A stretch of DNA of 56,176 nucleotides from Nocardia sp. (GTDB lineage Bacteria; Actinomycetota; Actinomycetes; Mycobacteriales; Mycobacteriaceae). The notes below the pieces were generated by a model that did no database searches, was not told the DNA's origin, and saw only the letters and a list, made by a program, of their open reading frames with translations. The stretch spans positions 1-56,176 of the forward strand of contig NZ_JAODNK010000138.1 in assembly GCF_025465275.1 (NCBI RefSeq), written 5' to 3'. Shown piece after piece: positions 16,014-25,189 of this stretch. Both the position numbers and the translations under genes were made by a program. The number at the start of each line of letters is the position of its first letter. Position 1 is the first letter of the stretch.

Positions 16014-17736
16014 GATTCACCTCCGCGTTTCCCATCTGCACATCGACGGTCAGATTCAGCACCGGACCCGTTGCAGGCCCTGACATTCCGCTCACACAGT
16101 TCGAATCACCCAGGCGCACATTGCACGTCGTATCGACGCGCAGATTCTGGGGCAGTACCACCCTGGCGTCACCCATGCGCACCGAGACCTTGACGGCCCG
16201 ATCCTCGGTGAGCTGCAGTTTGCTCAGATCGAGCGTCGCCGAGCCCATCGAGACGTGATACGCCGGCAGCAGTTCGGTCCCCGCTACCGCGGTCCACTGG
16301 TGATCGCCCATCGAGCCCTTGTCGAATTCGATGGGGCCGATCAGCGAGGACAGAATGACGAAACCGGCAAGGGGCGCAAGGAGAACCATGAGTCCGTAGC
16401 CGCGCCGCAGGAAGGCGCCGACGATCAGGCCGAGCGCGATCACCGCCAGTGCGGCGGCGCCGATGCGGCTGGGCGTCATCCACTCCACACCCGAGGCTGC
16501 CGCCGCTCCGGCAGCGGCTGCGGCCAGGATGGCCAGGCCGATCACCATGAGGGTCAGGCGCGAACGGGGTTTGCGCGGCGCGCTCTGCACCGGCAGCGTC
16601 TGCTGGACCGGGCCGGGACCGGGTTCGGGCAGATCCCAGGCCAGCGGGGCCACGCCGAGCGGATCCCAGCCGGGTGGGGTGGGGCCGAAATCGGGGGAGA
16701 TGGGTGCGGGGCCGTAGGCGGTGTAGGGGCGCTCGGATGCGGACGGAATCCGGTGCAGCGCAGGCGGTGTGCCGTCGGACGGCAGCTGATCCTGTGGCGC
16801 TTCCGGTTCGGTGGTGCCGCCGCCCGCCCCGGCGTCGTTCTGGTTAGGGGAGTCGTTCTGGTCCGTGGCGCCCGAATCCTTGCGGAGTACGACCGTCGCC
16901 TGGTCGCCGTCGGGTGCCGGAACATCCTGAGTGCCCGTGGTATTCGACTCGGCCTTACGCAGCACGACAGTCTCGGATTCCGCAGCAGGAGTCGAAACAT
17001 CCTGCGCTACATCCTGGTCGGCCTTCGGTACTGCGGTGTCCTGAGTCGGAACCTCGGCTTCTGGTGAAAAGCTCTGCCGGGCAAAGGCTTCGGTCGGAGC
17101 CTCCGAAGCCGGCGGCTGCTGGTTCGGATCGGGTTCGTAGCTGTCTGGGAGCTTCGTGTACGGCCCGTAGGTGTCGAATGGTGCTGTGGTGCCCGGGTAT
17201 CCGGTCCAGAACGGTGAGTTCGCGACGGGGAATTCGCCGAGTGTGGCATCCGCGGCCGTCTGCGACAGATAATCCTGCGGCGGCGCGGGTTGCCGCTGGT
17301 GCAGCAGCCACCAGCCGGCCAGCATGAGCGCGAAGCTGATCACCCCCGACCCGCCCAGCCCGACGCCGACGGGACCCACCGTGGTGACGGCGATGCCCAG
17401 CGCCACCAGCAGCACAATGGTCTTGGACGAGGTCTGCGAGCTCTGCCCCCGGCCGAAAAGCGATTCCGCCGCGGAGGATTGGTCGCCCGACTGGCTCAAT
17501 AGCAGCCAGGCCATCAGGTAGAGCACGATGCCCGCCCCGCCGAATAGCGCCGACGTCACGAACGCGACCCGCACCAGCACCGGATCCACGTTGTACCGCC
17601 GCCCGAACCCGGCCGCGACACCCGCGATCGGACCGTTGTTCGGCAGCCGCACCGGCCGGGTCTGCCACATGTCGTGAAGCTGATCAGCGAAGCCGGCACG
17701 CCCGGTGCCCCTGGACCAGTCGCTCGTTCTCGTCAT
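16006..17736 (-). CDS. PspC domain membrane protein with LiaF-like C-terminus
   Basis: The 576-residue protein starts with a PspC domain (about residues 29-82: LPNNGPIAGVAAGFGRRYNV, then a membrane helix), has another hydrophobic segment near residues 106-136, a long acidic Pro/Gln/Asp-rich linker (about 140-390), then three hydrophobic helices and a C-terminal repetitive beta domain (MGSATLDLS, VRMGDARVVLP, VQMGNAEV) like the LiaF/DUF4097 fold. Such proteins sense cell-envelope stress and often modulate a partner histidine kinase. The matching PspC-type kinase is at 23238, on the other strand. I placed the start at ATG 17736 (MTRTSDW); ATG 17745 is also possible. The linker is of variable, low-complexity composition. 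Confidence 0.87.
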   Translation of the reverse strand: MTRTSDWSRGTGRAGFADQLHDMWQTRPVRLPNNGPIAGVAAGFGRRYNVDPVLVRVAFVTSALFGGAGIVLYLMAWLLLSQSGDQSSAAESLFGRGQSSQTSSKTIVLLVALGIAVTTVGPVGVGLGGSGVISFALMLAGWWLLHQRQPAPPQDYLSQTAADATLGEFPVANSPFWTGYPGTTAPFDTYGPYTKLPDSYEPDPNQQPPASEAPTEAFARQSFSPEAEVPTQDTAVPKADQDVAQDVSTPAAESETVVLRKAESNTTGTQDVPAPDGDQATVVLRKDSGATDQNDSPNQNDAGAGGGTTEPEAPQDQLPSDGTPPALHRIPSASERPYTAYGPAPISPDFGPTPPGWDPLGVAPLAWDLPEPGPGPVQQTLPVQSAPRKPRSRLTLMVIGLAILAAAAAGAAAASGVEWMTPSRIGAAALAVIALGLIVGAFLRRGYGLMVLLAPLAGFVILSSLIGPIEFDKGSMGDHQWTAVAGTELLPAYHVSMGSATLDLSKLQLTEDRAVKVSVRMGDARVVLPQNLRVDTTCNVRLGDSNCVSGMSGPATGPVLNLTVDVQMGNAEVNRG

Positions 17737-17934
17737 GGGGTCCATAGTCGTTGCGGGGCCGCTCCGGGCGCATCGGGGAACACCCTGAAACACCACCTGA
17801 ACTTGCCTGGCGCGGTGCGATCGGGTCGGTCGATGCGAAATCGGTGCGCCGTCCGCCGGGCCGCGATCGGATGGTCAGCGCAAGACCGGGTCCGCCGCCC
17901 GCCGCGCTGGTGAACTGCCCGGTGGCCGCATCAG

Positions 17935-20900
17935 TCAGTTGCAGGGCGGCTGATAAGGCAGTTGCGGTAGATAGCGCTGCCACAGTTCTGGACTCCACAT
18001 CGCGCCGGTGACGGTGCAGATGCGATCGATGGCGTGCTGTTCGTCCAGATCCCACAGGTGCACCGTGCCGTCTCTGGAGCTCGAGGCCACGTGCCGCCCG
18101 TCGGGTGCGAGTGCGGCATTCCAGGCGTACGCGTCGGATTGCACCAGGGTGCCGATATTCGCGGGGTGGGCCCGGTCGGTGAGGTCCCACTCTTGCAGTG
18201 TGCCGTCCACGCCGACGGTGACCAGGGTGCGGGAGTCCGCGGTGAACCCGACCGGCTGGATGGGCAGAGTGTTCGCGGTGAACGGCGCACCGAGCCGGAC
18301 CGGTTTCGCCGGATTGCCGATGTCCCATGCCTGGATCAACTCGTTGCTGGTCGTGATCATGGTCTTGTGGTCGGGCGTGAGGGCGCCGGTGTCGATCTCC
18401 GAGGCGGGTTGGCGCACCAGCTCCGAGATCCGTTGCGGTTGTGCCGGATCGGCGATGTTCCACAACGTCATGGAGAACTCCCGATGTGCGGCCGTCTCGG
18501 TGGTCGAAAGGACGATCAATGTGCTGCCGTCGGGACCGAACAGGGGCATGCTGTGGCCCTCCGGCATCGGAAATCGATCGCCGACGGCCTTCGGCTGGAC
18601 CGTATTCGAGAAATCCCACAGCTGCACCATGTTCCCGCTGGTGGTGGCCATGAGCCGAAGATCAGCGCTGAAGGTCATGCCGGCGGGTGCAATGGAGGTG
18701 GGAATACGCCATTCACCACGTTGCCGGATATGCGCGGCGTCGGACGCGTCGAGCGTCTGCACGGCGCCGTGCAGGTAATCCAGTACCAGGAGCGTGTTGC
18801 CGTCTGCGGACAGTTGTGCCCATTCGTAGGCGGTGTCGGCGCGATACTCACCGATTCGCTTGGGTATCTGAGGATTTCGGATATCCCACAGCGCTATGCG
18901 GCCGTCGCCGGAGTTGGTGGCCATGCGGGCGCCGTTCGCGGCGATTATGGGTGGCGCGGCCCACCCGGTGCGCCCGGTGAGCACGGCGGGCGGCAGTGAC
19001 CAGATCTGAATGTCGCCACTGAGACCGCCGGCCGCCACCGCACGCCCGTCGGGGGCGAAGTCGAAGGTTGTGGGGCCGCCGGAGCAGGGCGTCGTCAGGC
19101 TGTCCAGGTGGCACAGGGTGGGACTCATTGTCATTTTGTCGATCGAGCGGATCGGGGCGGCCGGATCGGTGACGTTCCAGAGTGTCGGTCCGCGACTGCC
19201 GCTTGTCGCTAGCAGGTCGCCGTTCGGTGAAAATTCCATCGTGGACAGGCTGAGGCGGTCGGTGGACAGCGTCGACAACAATCGCGCGTGTAGTGGATCC
19301 GCGATATCCCACAGCTGCACATTGGAATTGGTCCCACCCGTCGCGCTGCCGTTGTAGTCGGCGCCGACGGCGAGAACGGTGCCGTCGGGGCTGAAGGCGA
19401 AGGCGATCAGCGGGCCTGCGTTGGTGCCGCTGACGGACGGGGTCACCAGCGTGGGATCGGCCGGGTCGGCGACATCCCACAGCTCTGCGGTGTTGGACAT
19501 GGTGTCGCCATTGTTGTTGATGCGGCCCAGCAATTTGCCGTTCGGGCTGAAGCCGATCGGACCGATCATTCCGGACGCGTGTTCGTCGCGCACCTGCTTG
19601 GACGAGGTCAGGATCGGGGCGGCGGGATTGCTCACGTTCCAGAGCGTGAGGCGCGTGAGGGTCAGTGCGGCCAGCGTGCGGCCGTCGGGTGTGAATGCCA
19701 CCCAGGCATCCTGCGCATCGGTCAGGCCGGGCATGGTGGTGAGACGGCGAGGTGTCGCCGGTGCCGAGATATCCCACAGCGTGACAGCATGATCGGGCGC
19801 ATCGCGCATATTTGTGGTGACCATCAGGGGGCTCTGCGAGCTCAGGGCGATTTCACTGATCCCGCTGATCTGCTGCCCCAGCGCCCGCGGATGCCTCGAG
19901 TCGGTGTTGTCCCACAGTCGCAGACTGCCGTCGTTCTCGGACAGTGACGCCAGTACCTTGCCACCGGGCTGGTACAGGATCCTCTTGACGGCCTGCGAAT
20001 GGGCGGCGGTGGTCGTGACCAGCGGGCTGGCCTCGGTCTGCCACAGCCGGGACCGCACGGCCGAATCGCCGGGATGCATACGCCAGGCGATCAGATTCAG
20101 CTGTGCCGCGAGTGACGGATCCGTTTGCTGCGCTTGATCGGCGGCGGTGAGGACGGCGGCGAAATCCTTGTCATTGCGCCGCTGATCGGCGAGGCGGTTC
20201 TGGTAATAGAGCCCGGAGGCCGTGATCAGCAGGACCACTGCGAGAAACACGAGGTTGATCCGCCTGTACCGGGAGCGGCGGCGGGTCTTCTTCTGTGCGG
20301 TCGTTGCGGCGGTGAGGAATTCGCGGGCCAGTGGGCCGACCGGGGGTGGGTCGACATTGTCGAGAGCGTTGTGGAGGCGGGTGCCGCGGTAGAGGAGGGA
20401 GGAATCGCGTTCCTGGGCAGCCCATTCGGCGGCATCGGTTTCGAGGCGCTGGCGGGTGAGGTAGCCGACTCGGTCCTCGTCGATCCAGGCGCGGAGGCGG
20501 GGCCAGGCGGTGAGGACGATTTCGTGGGTCAGCGTGACCGCGTCCGAATCCAGGGTGATCAGGCGGGTGCGGGAGAGCAATTCCAGTGCGGCGGTGGCAT
20601 CTTCGGGGTTGGTGACTCGGCGGAGCAGCTCCGAGCGCTGTGCGATGCGGCGGGTGTCGCGGGAATCCTGGGTGACGGTGACAAGCCCGAGCAGGATCGA
20701 CTTCGCGGCTTCGCGTTGGGTGGAAGAGAGTTCGTTCCAAGCGTATTCGGCGGTTTCGGCTACCGAGCCGACCACACCGCCCGCATTGCGGTAGCCGTTG
20801 ACGGTGAGGCGGCGCCCTTCCCGGTGCTGCCAGGTCGCGGCCATGACATGCGAGAGCAGGGGCAGCGCGCCCGGATCGTAGGTGCGGCGGCCGTGATGGT

Positions 20901-22095
20901 CACCGGCGCCGCACAATTCGGTGATCACCAACTCTTCGAGACCGGGTTCCAGCTCCAGGCCGACGGCCCGCGCCGGACCCGAAATCGCCTGGGCCAGCTC
21001 GTCCGGGCGCATCGGGCCGAGCAGGTAGCTGCGATGCTCGAGGGCATCCTGCAGGACCAGGTAGTTCAGGCAGTGCGCGTAGAAGTCGGCCCGCAGGGCG
21101 ACAACCACGGCGATCGGATCATCGGCGCGTCCGGCGCAGCCGTTCAGAACCGTCAGGAACTCCTCGCGCTCCTGCTCGCTGTCGCAGGCGGTGAACAGCT
21201 CCTCGAACTGATCGATGATCAGCAGTCGCCGCGGACGGTCGCTGCGCGGAGTCAGTGCCGCGCGGACCGTCGCGACCTGGATTGCGGTGGACGCGGTGCC
21301 GGGATCTTCTGGGGCAGAATCTGATTCCGATCCGATTCCATACCCCGATCCGGTCCTGGTCGGCGATTTTGGCGCATCTTGTGGGTTCGAGGCGGCTGCT
21401 GATTTCAGTGTGGTCCCGGTCCCCGCGCCGGGTACCGGGTGCGGGTCCGCTGTGGCCTGTGAGGCCGGCACGTTGCCCGTGACGGCTTCGAGGAGGGCGG
21501 TGAGCGGGTGTGCGCCCGGGGTGAGAGCGGTTGTCTCCCAGTCGGTGAGGGTGGGGAGCAGGCCCGCGCCGAGTAGGGAGGATTTGCCCGCGCCGGAGGC
21601 GCCGATGACGGCGACCAGGCCGGTGGCCGCGCGGACCAGGGCGGTGAGTTCCGTGGTGGCGCGGGTGCGGCCGAAGAACAGGGTGCGATTCTCCGGGCGG
21701 TAGGAGGTCAGGCCCGGGTAGGGGCAGGCGGCGTGGTCGTCCTCGTCGGGGTTCCAGGTGGTGGCGGCATGCCAGAGGCGTTGCCATTCGCGGGTTTCCG
21801 CGAGTTCGCGGGGGAGTGGATGCCCGCCTTTGCGGGCGAGTTCGACGAGGGTGAGCACCACCGGGAGCAGGGATTCGAAGCGGGCCGGAACATTTCGGCC
21901 GGCTTTCCAATCGCTGATGCGCTGGGCGGACGCACCGCCCGGGCGATTGCCCTGGGCGCCGCGCATACGGGTTTCCGCCGCGGTGGCGACCCGGCGGAGT
22001 GTCGGATTGCCCGCGGCTTCATAGAGTTCGGTGAACCGCTGGGTGAAAAGCGCTCGTGGTGAACGGTTCCGCTCCTCGGTTTCCCCGGTCACCAT
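17935..22095 (-). CDS. STAND NTPase (nSTAND1 type) with 14 WD40 repeats
   Basis: The protein has 1386 residues. The N-terminal helical/HTH-like domain (about residues 15-90, with SAQRISDWKAGRNVP) is followed by YPGLTSYRPENRTLFFGR, the usual entry to nSTAND domains. Walker A is GASGAGKSS near residue 165 and Walker B is LLIIDQFEEL near residue 293. A 45-residue Ser/Gly/Pro insert lies between them. A winged-helix region follows, then one transmembrane helix (about 611-632). The C-terminal half (about 688-1386) has 14 WD40-type repeats, most with LWD(I/V)xDPAxP, enough for two seven-bladed propellers. STAND proteins are signal-triggered oligomerising ATPases; the target is unknown. I chose ATG 22095 (GGGGAC upstream) over a GTG at 22230 whose extra residues look non-coding. 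Confidence 0.85.
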   Translation of the reverse strand: MVTGETEERNRSPRALFTQRFTELYEAAGNPTLRRVATAAETRMRGAQGNRPGGASAQRISDWKAGRNVPARFESLLPVVLTLVELARKGGHPLPRELAETREWQRLWHAATTWNPDEDDHAACPYPGLTSYRPENRTLFFGRTRATTELTALVRAATGLVAVIGASGAGKSSLLGAGLLPTLTDWETTALTPGAHPLTALLEAVTGNVPASQATADPHPVPGAGTGTTLKSAAASNPQDAPKSPTRTGSGYGIGSESDSAPEDPGTASTAIQVATVRAALTPRSDRPRRLLIIDQFEELFTACDSEQEREEFLTVLNGCAGRADDPIAVVVALRADFYAHCLNYLVLQDALEHRSYLLGPMRPDELAQAISGPARAVGLELEPGLEELVITELCGAGDHHGRRTYDPGALPLLSHVMAATWQHREGRRLTVNGYRNAGGVVGSVAETAEYAWNELSSTQREAAKSILLGLVTVTQDSRDTRRIAQRSELLRRVTNPEDATAALELLSRTRLITLDSDAVTLTHEIVLTAWPRLRAWIDEDRVGYLTRQRLETDAAEWAAQERDSSLLYRGTRLHNALDNVDPPPVGPLAREFLTAATTAQKKTRRRSRYRRINLVFLAVVLLITASGLYYQNRLADQRRNDKDFAAVLTAADQAQQTDPSLAAQLNLIAWRMHPGDSAVRSRLWQTEASPLVTTTAAHSQAVKRILYQPGGKVLASLSENDGSLRLWDNTDSRHPRALGQQISGISEIALSSQSPLMVTTNMRDAPDHAVTLWDISAPATPRRLTTMPGLTDAQDAWVAFTPDGRTLAALTLTRLTLWNVSNPAAPILTSSKQVRDEHASGMIGPIGFSPNGKLLGRINNNGDTMSNTAELWDVADPADPTLVTPSVSGTNAGPLIAFAFSPDGTVLAVGADYNGSATGGTNSNVQLWDIADPLHARLLSTLSTDRLSLSTMEFSPNGDLLATSGSRGPTLWNVTDPAAPIRSIDKMTMSPTLCHLDSLTTPCSGGPTTFDFAPDGRAVAAGGLSGDIQIWSLPPAVLTGRTGWAAPPIIAANGARMATNSGDGRIALWDIRNPQIPKRIGEYRADTAYEWAQLSADGNTLLVLDYLHGAVQTLDASDAAHIRQRGEWRIPTSIAPAGMTFSADLRLMATTSGNMVQLWDFSNTVQPKAVGDRFPMPEGHSMPLFGPDGSTLIVLSTTETAAHREFSMTLWNIADPAQPQRISELVRQPASEIDTGALTPDHKTMITTSNELIQAWDIGNPAKPVRLGAPFTANTLPIQPVGFTADSRTLVTVGVDGTLQEWDLTDRAHPANIGTLVQSDAYAWNAALAPDGRHVASSSRDGTVHLWDLDEQHAIDRICTVTGAMWSPELWQRYLPQLPYQPPCN

Positions 22096-22226
22096 GGTGC
22101 GTCCCCTATGTGCCTGTCCCCCACGAGCATCAGGCCAATTTAGCTGCTGCGCGGCAGGATCGCCGATGCGGCGGCACAACGTGGTGTTGCGCCGCCGCAG
22201 GGCATCGAGCCGGCGGATTCGCCGGA

Positions 22227-22871
22227 TCACAGCGCGACCGGGTCGCCGATGACCCAGTCGCCCGCATCCGCCTCGGGCGAGGTGGCCTCGATGATCGTGT
22301 ACGCCTGTACCGTCAGCGGTCCGCCGCAGCCGTTCACGGTGAGCCGGTAGTCGTGGTCGACGATGTAGCCGGTGCCGCCGGCGGGCAGCTCCTTCTCACC
22401 GAGCTTGACGTCGTTGATCTTGCCGGGCGTGATGGACAGATCCACGCCGATGCTGCCGCCGATGGTGGGGGCGATGCTCACATTCGCGGACGGTGTCACC
22501 AGATCCGTCCCGGCGCTCACCCCCACCGAGGCGTCGGCGGTGATGCCCACATTCGCCGATATATCGAACTTCACATCCAGATCGACGGCGCAGGCGACGA
22601 AGTAGCCGGTGCGGATCTTGCCGGTGCCGCCCTGCACCCGCCCGTAGGAAGTGTTGTCCAGGTACACCTCCCGACTGGTCGGCATCCCGTTCAACGGCGG
22701 CACCACCCGGGCGGCATTGTCGGTATGCCCGACGGTGATCGACATGCCATTGGGTGCGGTGGTGCTCTTCTCGTGCGGCGCCAGAGCGTCGGCATGTACG
22801 ACGCCCATCCCGGCGCCGAAGGTGAGTCCGGCTGCGGTGACAGCGGCGGCGAAAGCGGTTTTGACGATCAT
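22227..22871 (-). CDS. MspA family outer-membrane (mycomembrane) porin
   Basis: The 214-residue secreted protein has a signal peptide (residues 1 to about 31, with TAFAAAVTAAGLTFGAG and the site VVHA-DALAP). The mature part matches the MspA fold: NGMSITVGHTDN, REVYLDNTSYGRV, GYFVACAVDLDV, and a C-terminal VNGCGGPLTVQAYTIIEA; two Cys could pair. MspA-type proteins form octameric channels across the mycolate outer layer; Nocardia has hetero-oligomeric NfpA/NfpB relatives. The start at ATG 22871 is set by GGGGAGGA just upstream. It reads in the same direction as the STAND gene downstream and is divergent from the PspC-type histidine kinase. Confidence 0.9.
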   Translation of the reverse strand: MIVKTAFAAAVTAAGLTFGAGMGVVHADALAPHEKSTTAPNGMSITVGHTDNAARVVPPLNGMPTSREVYLDNTSYGRVQGGTGKIRTGYFVACAVDLDVKFDISANVGITADASVGVSAGTDLVTPSANVSIAPTIGGSIGVDLSITPGKINDVKLGEKELPAGGTGYIVDHDYRLTVNGCGGPLTVQAYTIIEATSPEADAGDWVIGDPVAL

Positions 22872-23237
22872 TGGTTCCTCCCCGAACCTGTTGCGCCGCT
22901 GCGGTAGCGGTCGCGGTGTGGAACTCGCTGGTCCCGAGGAGAAAGTTAGGGAGGACACCCGGTGCGGGCCGAGTCCCTTATGTGTTCGAGCGAGCAGTAA
23001 CTGCTGGTGAGAGGGGTCGCGATCGGTTCTCCGGTCCGGTCAGCCCGGTTTCGTCCGGCCGCTGCGCCCGTCGTCCGGTCCGGTGCGTCCGAGCGCGCCG
23101 CCGAAATGCGGTCGGTCCGATTTCCGTGCAGTTCAGGGCCGGTTTTCTGTCCGGACCGGACAAACCGGCGGTCTCAGGGCCGGAATGGGGGTGTTTCCCG
23201 ATGTTGCCTGTCACCGTGGCATGCCAGTATCGGAGAT
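22872..23237. promoter_or_regulatory. Divergent regulatory region, porin / histidine kinase
   Basis: This 366-bp region holds promoters for both directions and no gene. It is unusual in its repeated CCGGTCCGG motifs (23031-23040, 23074-23083) and a TGTCCGG-A-CCGGACA palindrome at 23148-23162, which could be response-regulator or repressor sites. A frame running through it in phase with the kinase lacks family features and is not taken as coding. Confidence 0.5.
23148..23162. promoter_or_regulatory. TGTCCGG-A-CCGGACA palindrome
   Basis: Perfect 7-bp arms around one base, 75 bp upstream of the kinase start. It is a candidate binding site for the LuxR-type regulator encoded at 24547. Confidence 0.4.
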
Positions 23238-24536
23238 ATGTATCCGTCCGCGCCCCTGTTCGACCCTGCCCGTGGGGCGCTCGATCCTGCGCGCACGGTG
23301 GTGGCGCAGCCGCAGCGCTTGCTGCGGCGCTCCGGCGGCCGGGTGGTCGGTGGGGTGGCCGGCGGTCTGGCCGATCATCTCGGCATCGATGTTTTCAAGG
23401 TGCGCATAGCGTTCGTCCTGCTGTCCGGGCTGCTCGGGGCCGGGGTGGTGGCCTACGGGTTGCTGTGGATCTTCACGCCGGGCGGCGGGGACGCGGTGAA
23501 GCCGTCGGCGTCGGAGCGGCGGCAGGCCATCGGGCTGGTGCTGCTCGGGCTGGCGCTGTCAGTCGGCATGTCGTGGTTGTTCAACGGGACGGCCGCGCAG
23601 GTGGTGGGGCCGATCATTGTGGTCGCCATCGGTGCGGCGCTGGTGTGGCGCGAATTCGATGCGGACGGGCCGAGATCCGCCATCGGGTTGCCGTCGCGGC
23701 CGTCGGTGGTCACCTGGGCGCGCATTGTCGCCGGCGCGACGCTGATCGTGGTCGGGCTGGGTGTGGTGGTGCTGGCGCGCATCAATCTGAGTTCGCTGGG
23801 TTCGGCCCTGCTGGCGGTGGCGGTCACCCTGGTCGGGGCCGGGCTGCTCACGGTGCCGCTGTGGCTGCGCATGGTGCGGGCGCTGAATGATGAACGCGCG
23901 GCGCGTATTCGCAATGACGAGCGCGAGGAGATCGCCTCGCATCTGCACGATTCCGTGCTGCAGACGCTCGCCCTGATCCAGCGGCAGGCCGGGGATCAGC
24001 ACGAGGTGGTGCGGCTGGCGCGCAGTCAGGAGCGGGAGCTACGTAAGTGGCTGTTCGACGACACCGGGCCGGCGCAGTCGAGTCTGGTTGCGGCGCTGCG
24101 CACCATTGCCGGTGAGGTGGAGGATCAGCACGGGGTGAAGGTCACGCCGGTGACGGTGGGCGATGTGACCATGGATGTCGACGACAGCGGTATCGGCCTG
24201 CCCAAGGAGCATTTCACCGCGCTGCTGGGCGCCAGCCGCGAAGCGCTGGTGAATGCCGCCAAACATGCCGAGGTGCCGTCGATCGACCTGTTCGCGGAGG
24301 CCGAACCGCATCAGGTGAGCGTCTTCGTGCGGGACCGGGGCAAGGGTTTCGATGTGAACGCGGTCGAATCCGACCGGCAGGGTCTGACCAGATCCATTCG
24401 CGCCCGTATCGAACGGCGCGGCGGGCATGTGGAGATCACGTCGACGCCCGGGCGTGGCACCGAGGTGCGAATCACCATGCCCCGCAAGGATGGTGCCGAC
24501 GAACGTATTGTGGTGCAGCACGACTCTGCCGAATGA
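23238..24536 (+). CDS. PspC-domain sensor histidine kinase
   Basis: The 432-residue kinase has an N-terminal PspC domain (about residues 28-85: LLRRSGGRVVGGVAGGLADH, then a membrane helix ending LLWIFTPGGG), two to three more hydrophobic segments (to about 213), a HisKA_3 phosphoacceptor in REEIASHLHDSVLQTLALIQ (His237) and a HATPase domain (ASREALVNAAKHAEV as the N box, RDRGKGFDVNAV, STPGRGTEVRI). This type controls envelope-stress responses in actinobacteria. ATG 23238 fits the start of the PspC domain. GGAG overlaps the start too closely to be a normal ribosome binding site, so the message may have a very short leader. The regulator gene follows 10 bases later. Confidence 0.93.
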   Translation: MYPSAPLFDPARGALDPARTVVAQPQRLLRRSGGRVVGGVAGGLADHLGIDVFKVRIAFVLLSGLLGAGVVAYGLLWIFTPGGGDAVKPSASERRQAIGLVLLGLALSVGMSWLFNGTAAQVVGPIIVVAIGAALVWREFDADGPRSAIGLPSRPSVVTWARIVAGATLIVVGLGVVVLARINLSSLGSALLAVAVTLVGAGLLTVPLWLRMVRALNDERAARIRNDEREEIASHLHDSVLQTLALIQRQAGDQHEVVRLARSQERELRKWLFDDTGPAQSSLVAALRTIAGEVEDQHGVKVTPVTVGDVTMDVDDSGIGLPKEHFTALLGASREALVNAAKHAEVPSIDLFAEAEPHQVSVFVRDRGKGFDVNAVESDRQGLTRSIRARIERRGGHVEITSTPGRGTEVRITMPRKDGADERIVVQHDSAE

Positions 24537-24546
24537 GGAGCTTGTG

Positions 24547-25188
24547 GTGAGTGTCCGGGTGTTTCTGGTCGACGATCATGCCGTGTTCAGGTCCGGGGTG
24601 CGGGCCGAACTGAGTCGTGAATCCGATATGGAGGTGGTCGGCGAGGCCGGCGGGGTGGCCGAGGCCATTGCCGGAATCAAGGCGACCACACCGGATGTGG
24701 TGCTACTCGATGTGCACATGCCCGACGGGGGCGGGGTGGCGGTGCTGCAGGGTGTCGAGGCGGGGCCGGTGTGCTTGGCGCTCAGCGTCTCCGATGCGGC
24801 CGAGGATGTGATCGCGGTGATTCGCGCGGGTGCGCGCGGCTATGTCACCAAGACGATCTCGGGTTCCGAACTCGCGGACGGCATTCGGCGGGTGGCGGGC
24901 GGCGATGCCGTATTCAGCCCGCGCCTGGCCGGTTTCGTGCTGGATTCGTTCACCGGCAGGTCCCAGGTGCCCGAGCCGCCGCTCGATCCGGAACTGGACT
25001 CGCTCACACCGCGTGAGCTGGAGGTGTTGCGCCTGCTGGCGCGCGGCTACACCTACCGGGAAATCGCCGAGAACCTGTTCATCTCGGTGAAGACGGTCGA
25101 GACGCACGCCTCCAACGTGCTGCGAAAAACCCAGCAGTCCAACCGCAATGCTCTGACTCGCTGGGCACACCGCCGCCGCATCGACTGA
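24547..25188 (+). CDS. LuxR/NarL-family response regulator
   Basis: The 213-residue regulator has a receiver domain with acidic pocket VDDHAVF near the N-terminus, phosphoacceptor Asp55 in VVLLDVHMPDGGG and a Lys in YVTKTISGSELADG. The C-terminal LuxR helix-turn-helix is LTPRELEVLRLLARGYTYRE with the recognition helix SVKTVETHASNVLRK. It is the cognate regulator of the PspC-type kinase. The start is GTG 24547, six bases after GGAG; GTG 24544 directly before it is an alternative. It overlaps nothing and is followed at once by copy D of the 128-bp repeat. Confidence 0.95.
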   Translation: MSVRVFLVDDHAVFRSGVRAELSRESDMEVVGEAGGVAEAIAGIKATTPDVVLLDVHMPDGGGVAVLQGVEAGPVCLALSVSDAAEDVIAVIRAGARGYVTKTISGSELADGIRRVAGGDAVFSPRLAGFVLDSFTGRSQVPEPPLDPELDSLTPRELEVLRLLARGYTYREIAENLFISVKTVETHASNVLRKTQQSNRNALTRWAHRRRID

Positions 25189-25189
25189 C

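Noticed and set aside
20125..21324. 399-codon plus-strand frame inside the STAND gene
   Set aside because: Gly/Ala/Val-rich shadow; the minus strand carries Walker motifs and membrane helix in the same place.
22096..22230. Longer STAND protein starting at GTG 22230, overlapping the porin stop
   Set aside because: The GTGA overlap is attractive, but the extra 45 residues are Arg-rich with no family look, and ATG 22095 has GGGGAC upstream. Not excluded.
23007..23237. N-terminal extension of the histidine kinase
   Set aside because: Ser/Arg/Pro-rich without family similarity; the segment contains palindromes and the promoter. The PspC domain starts just after ATG 23238.
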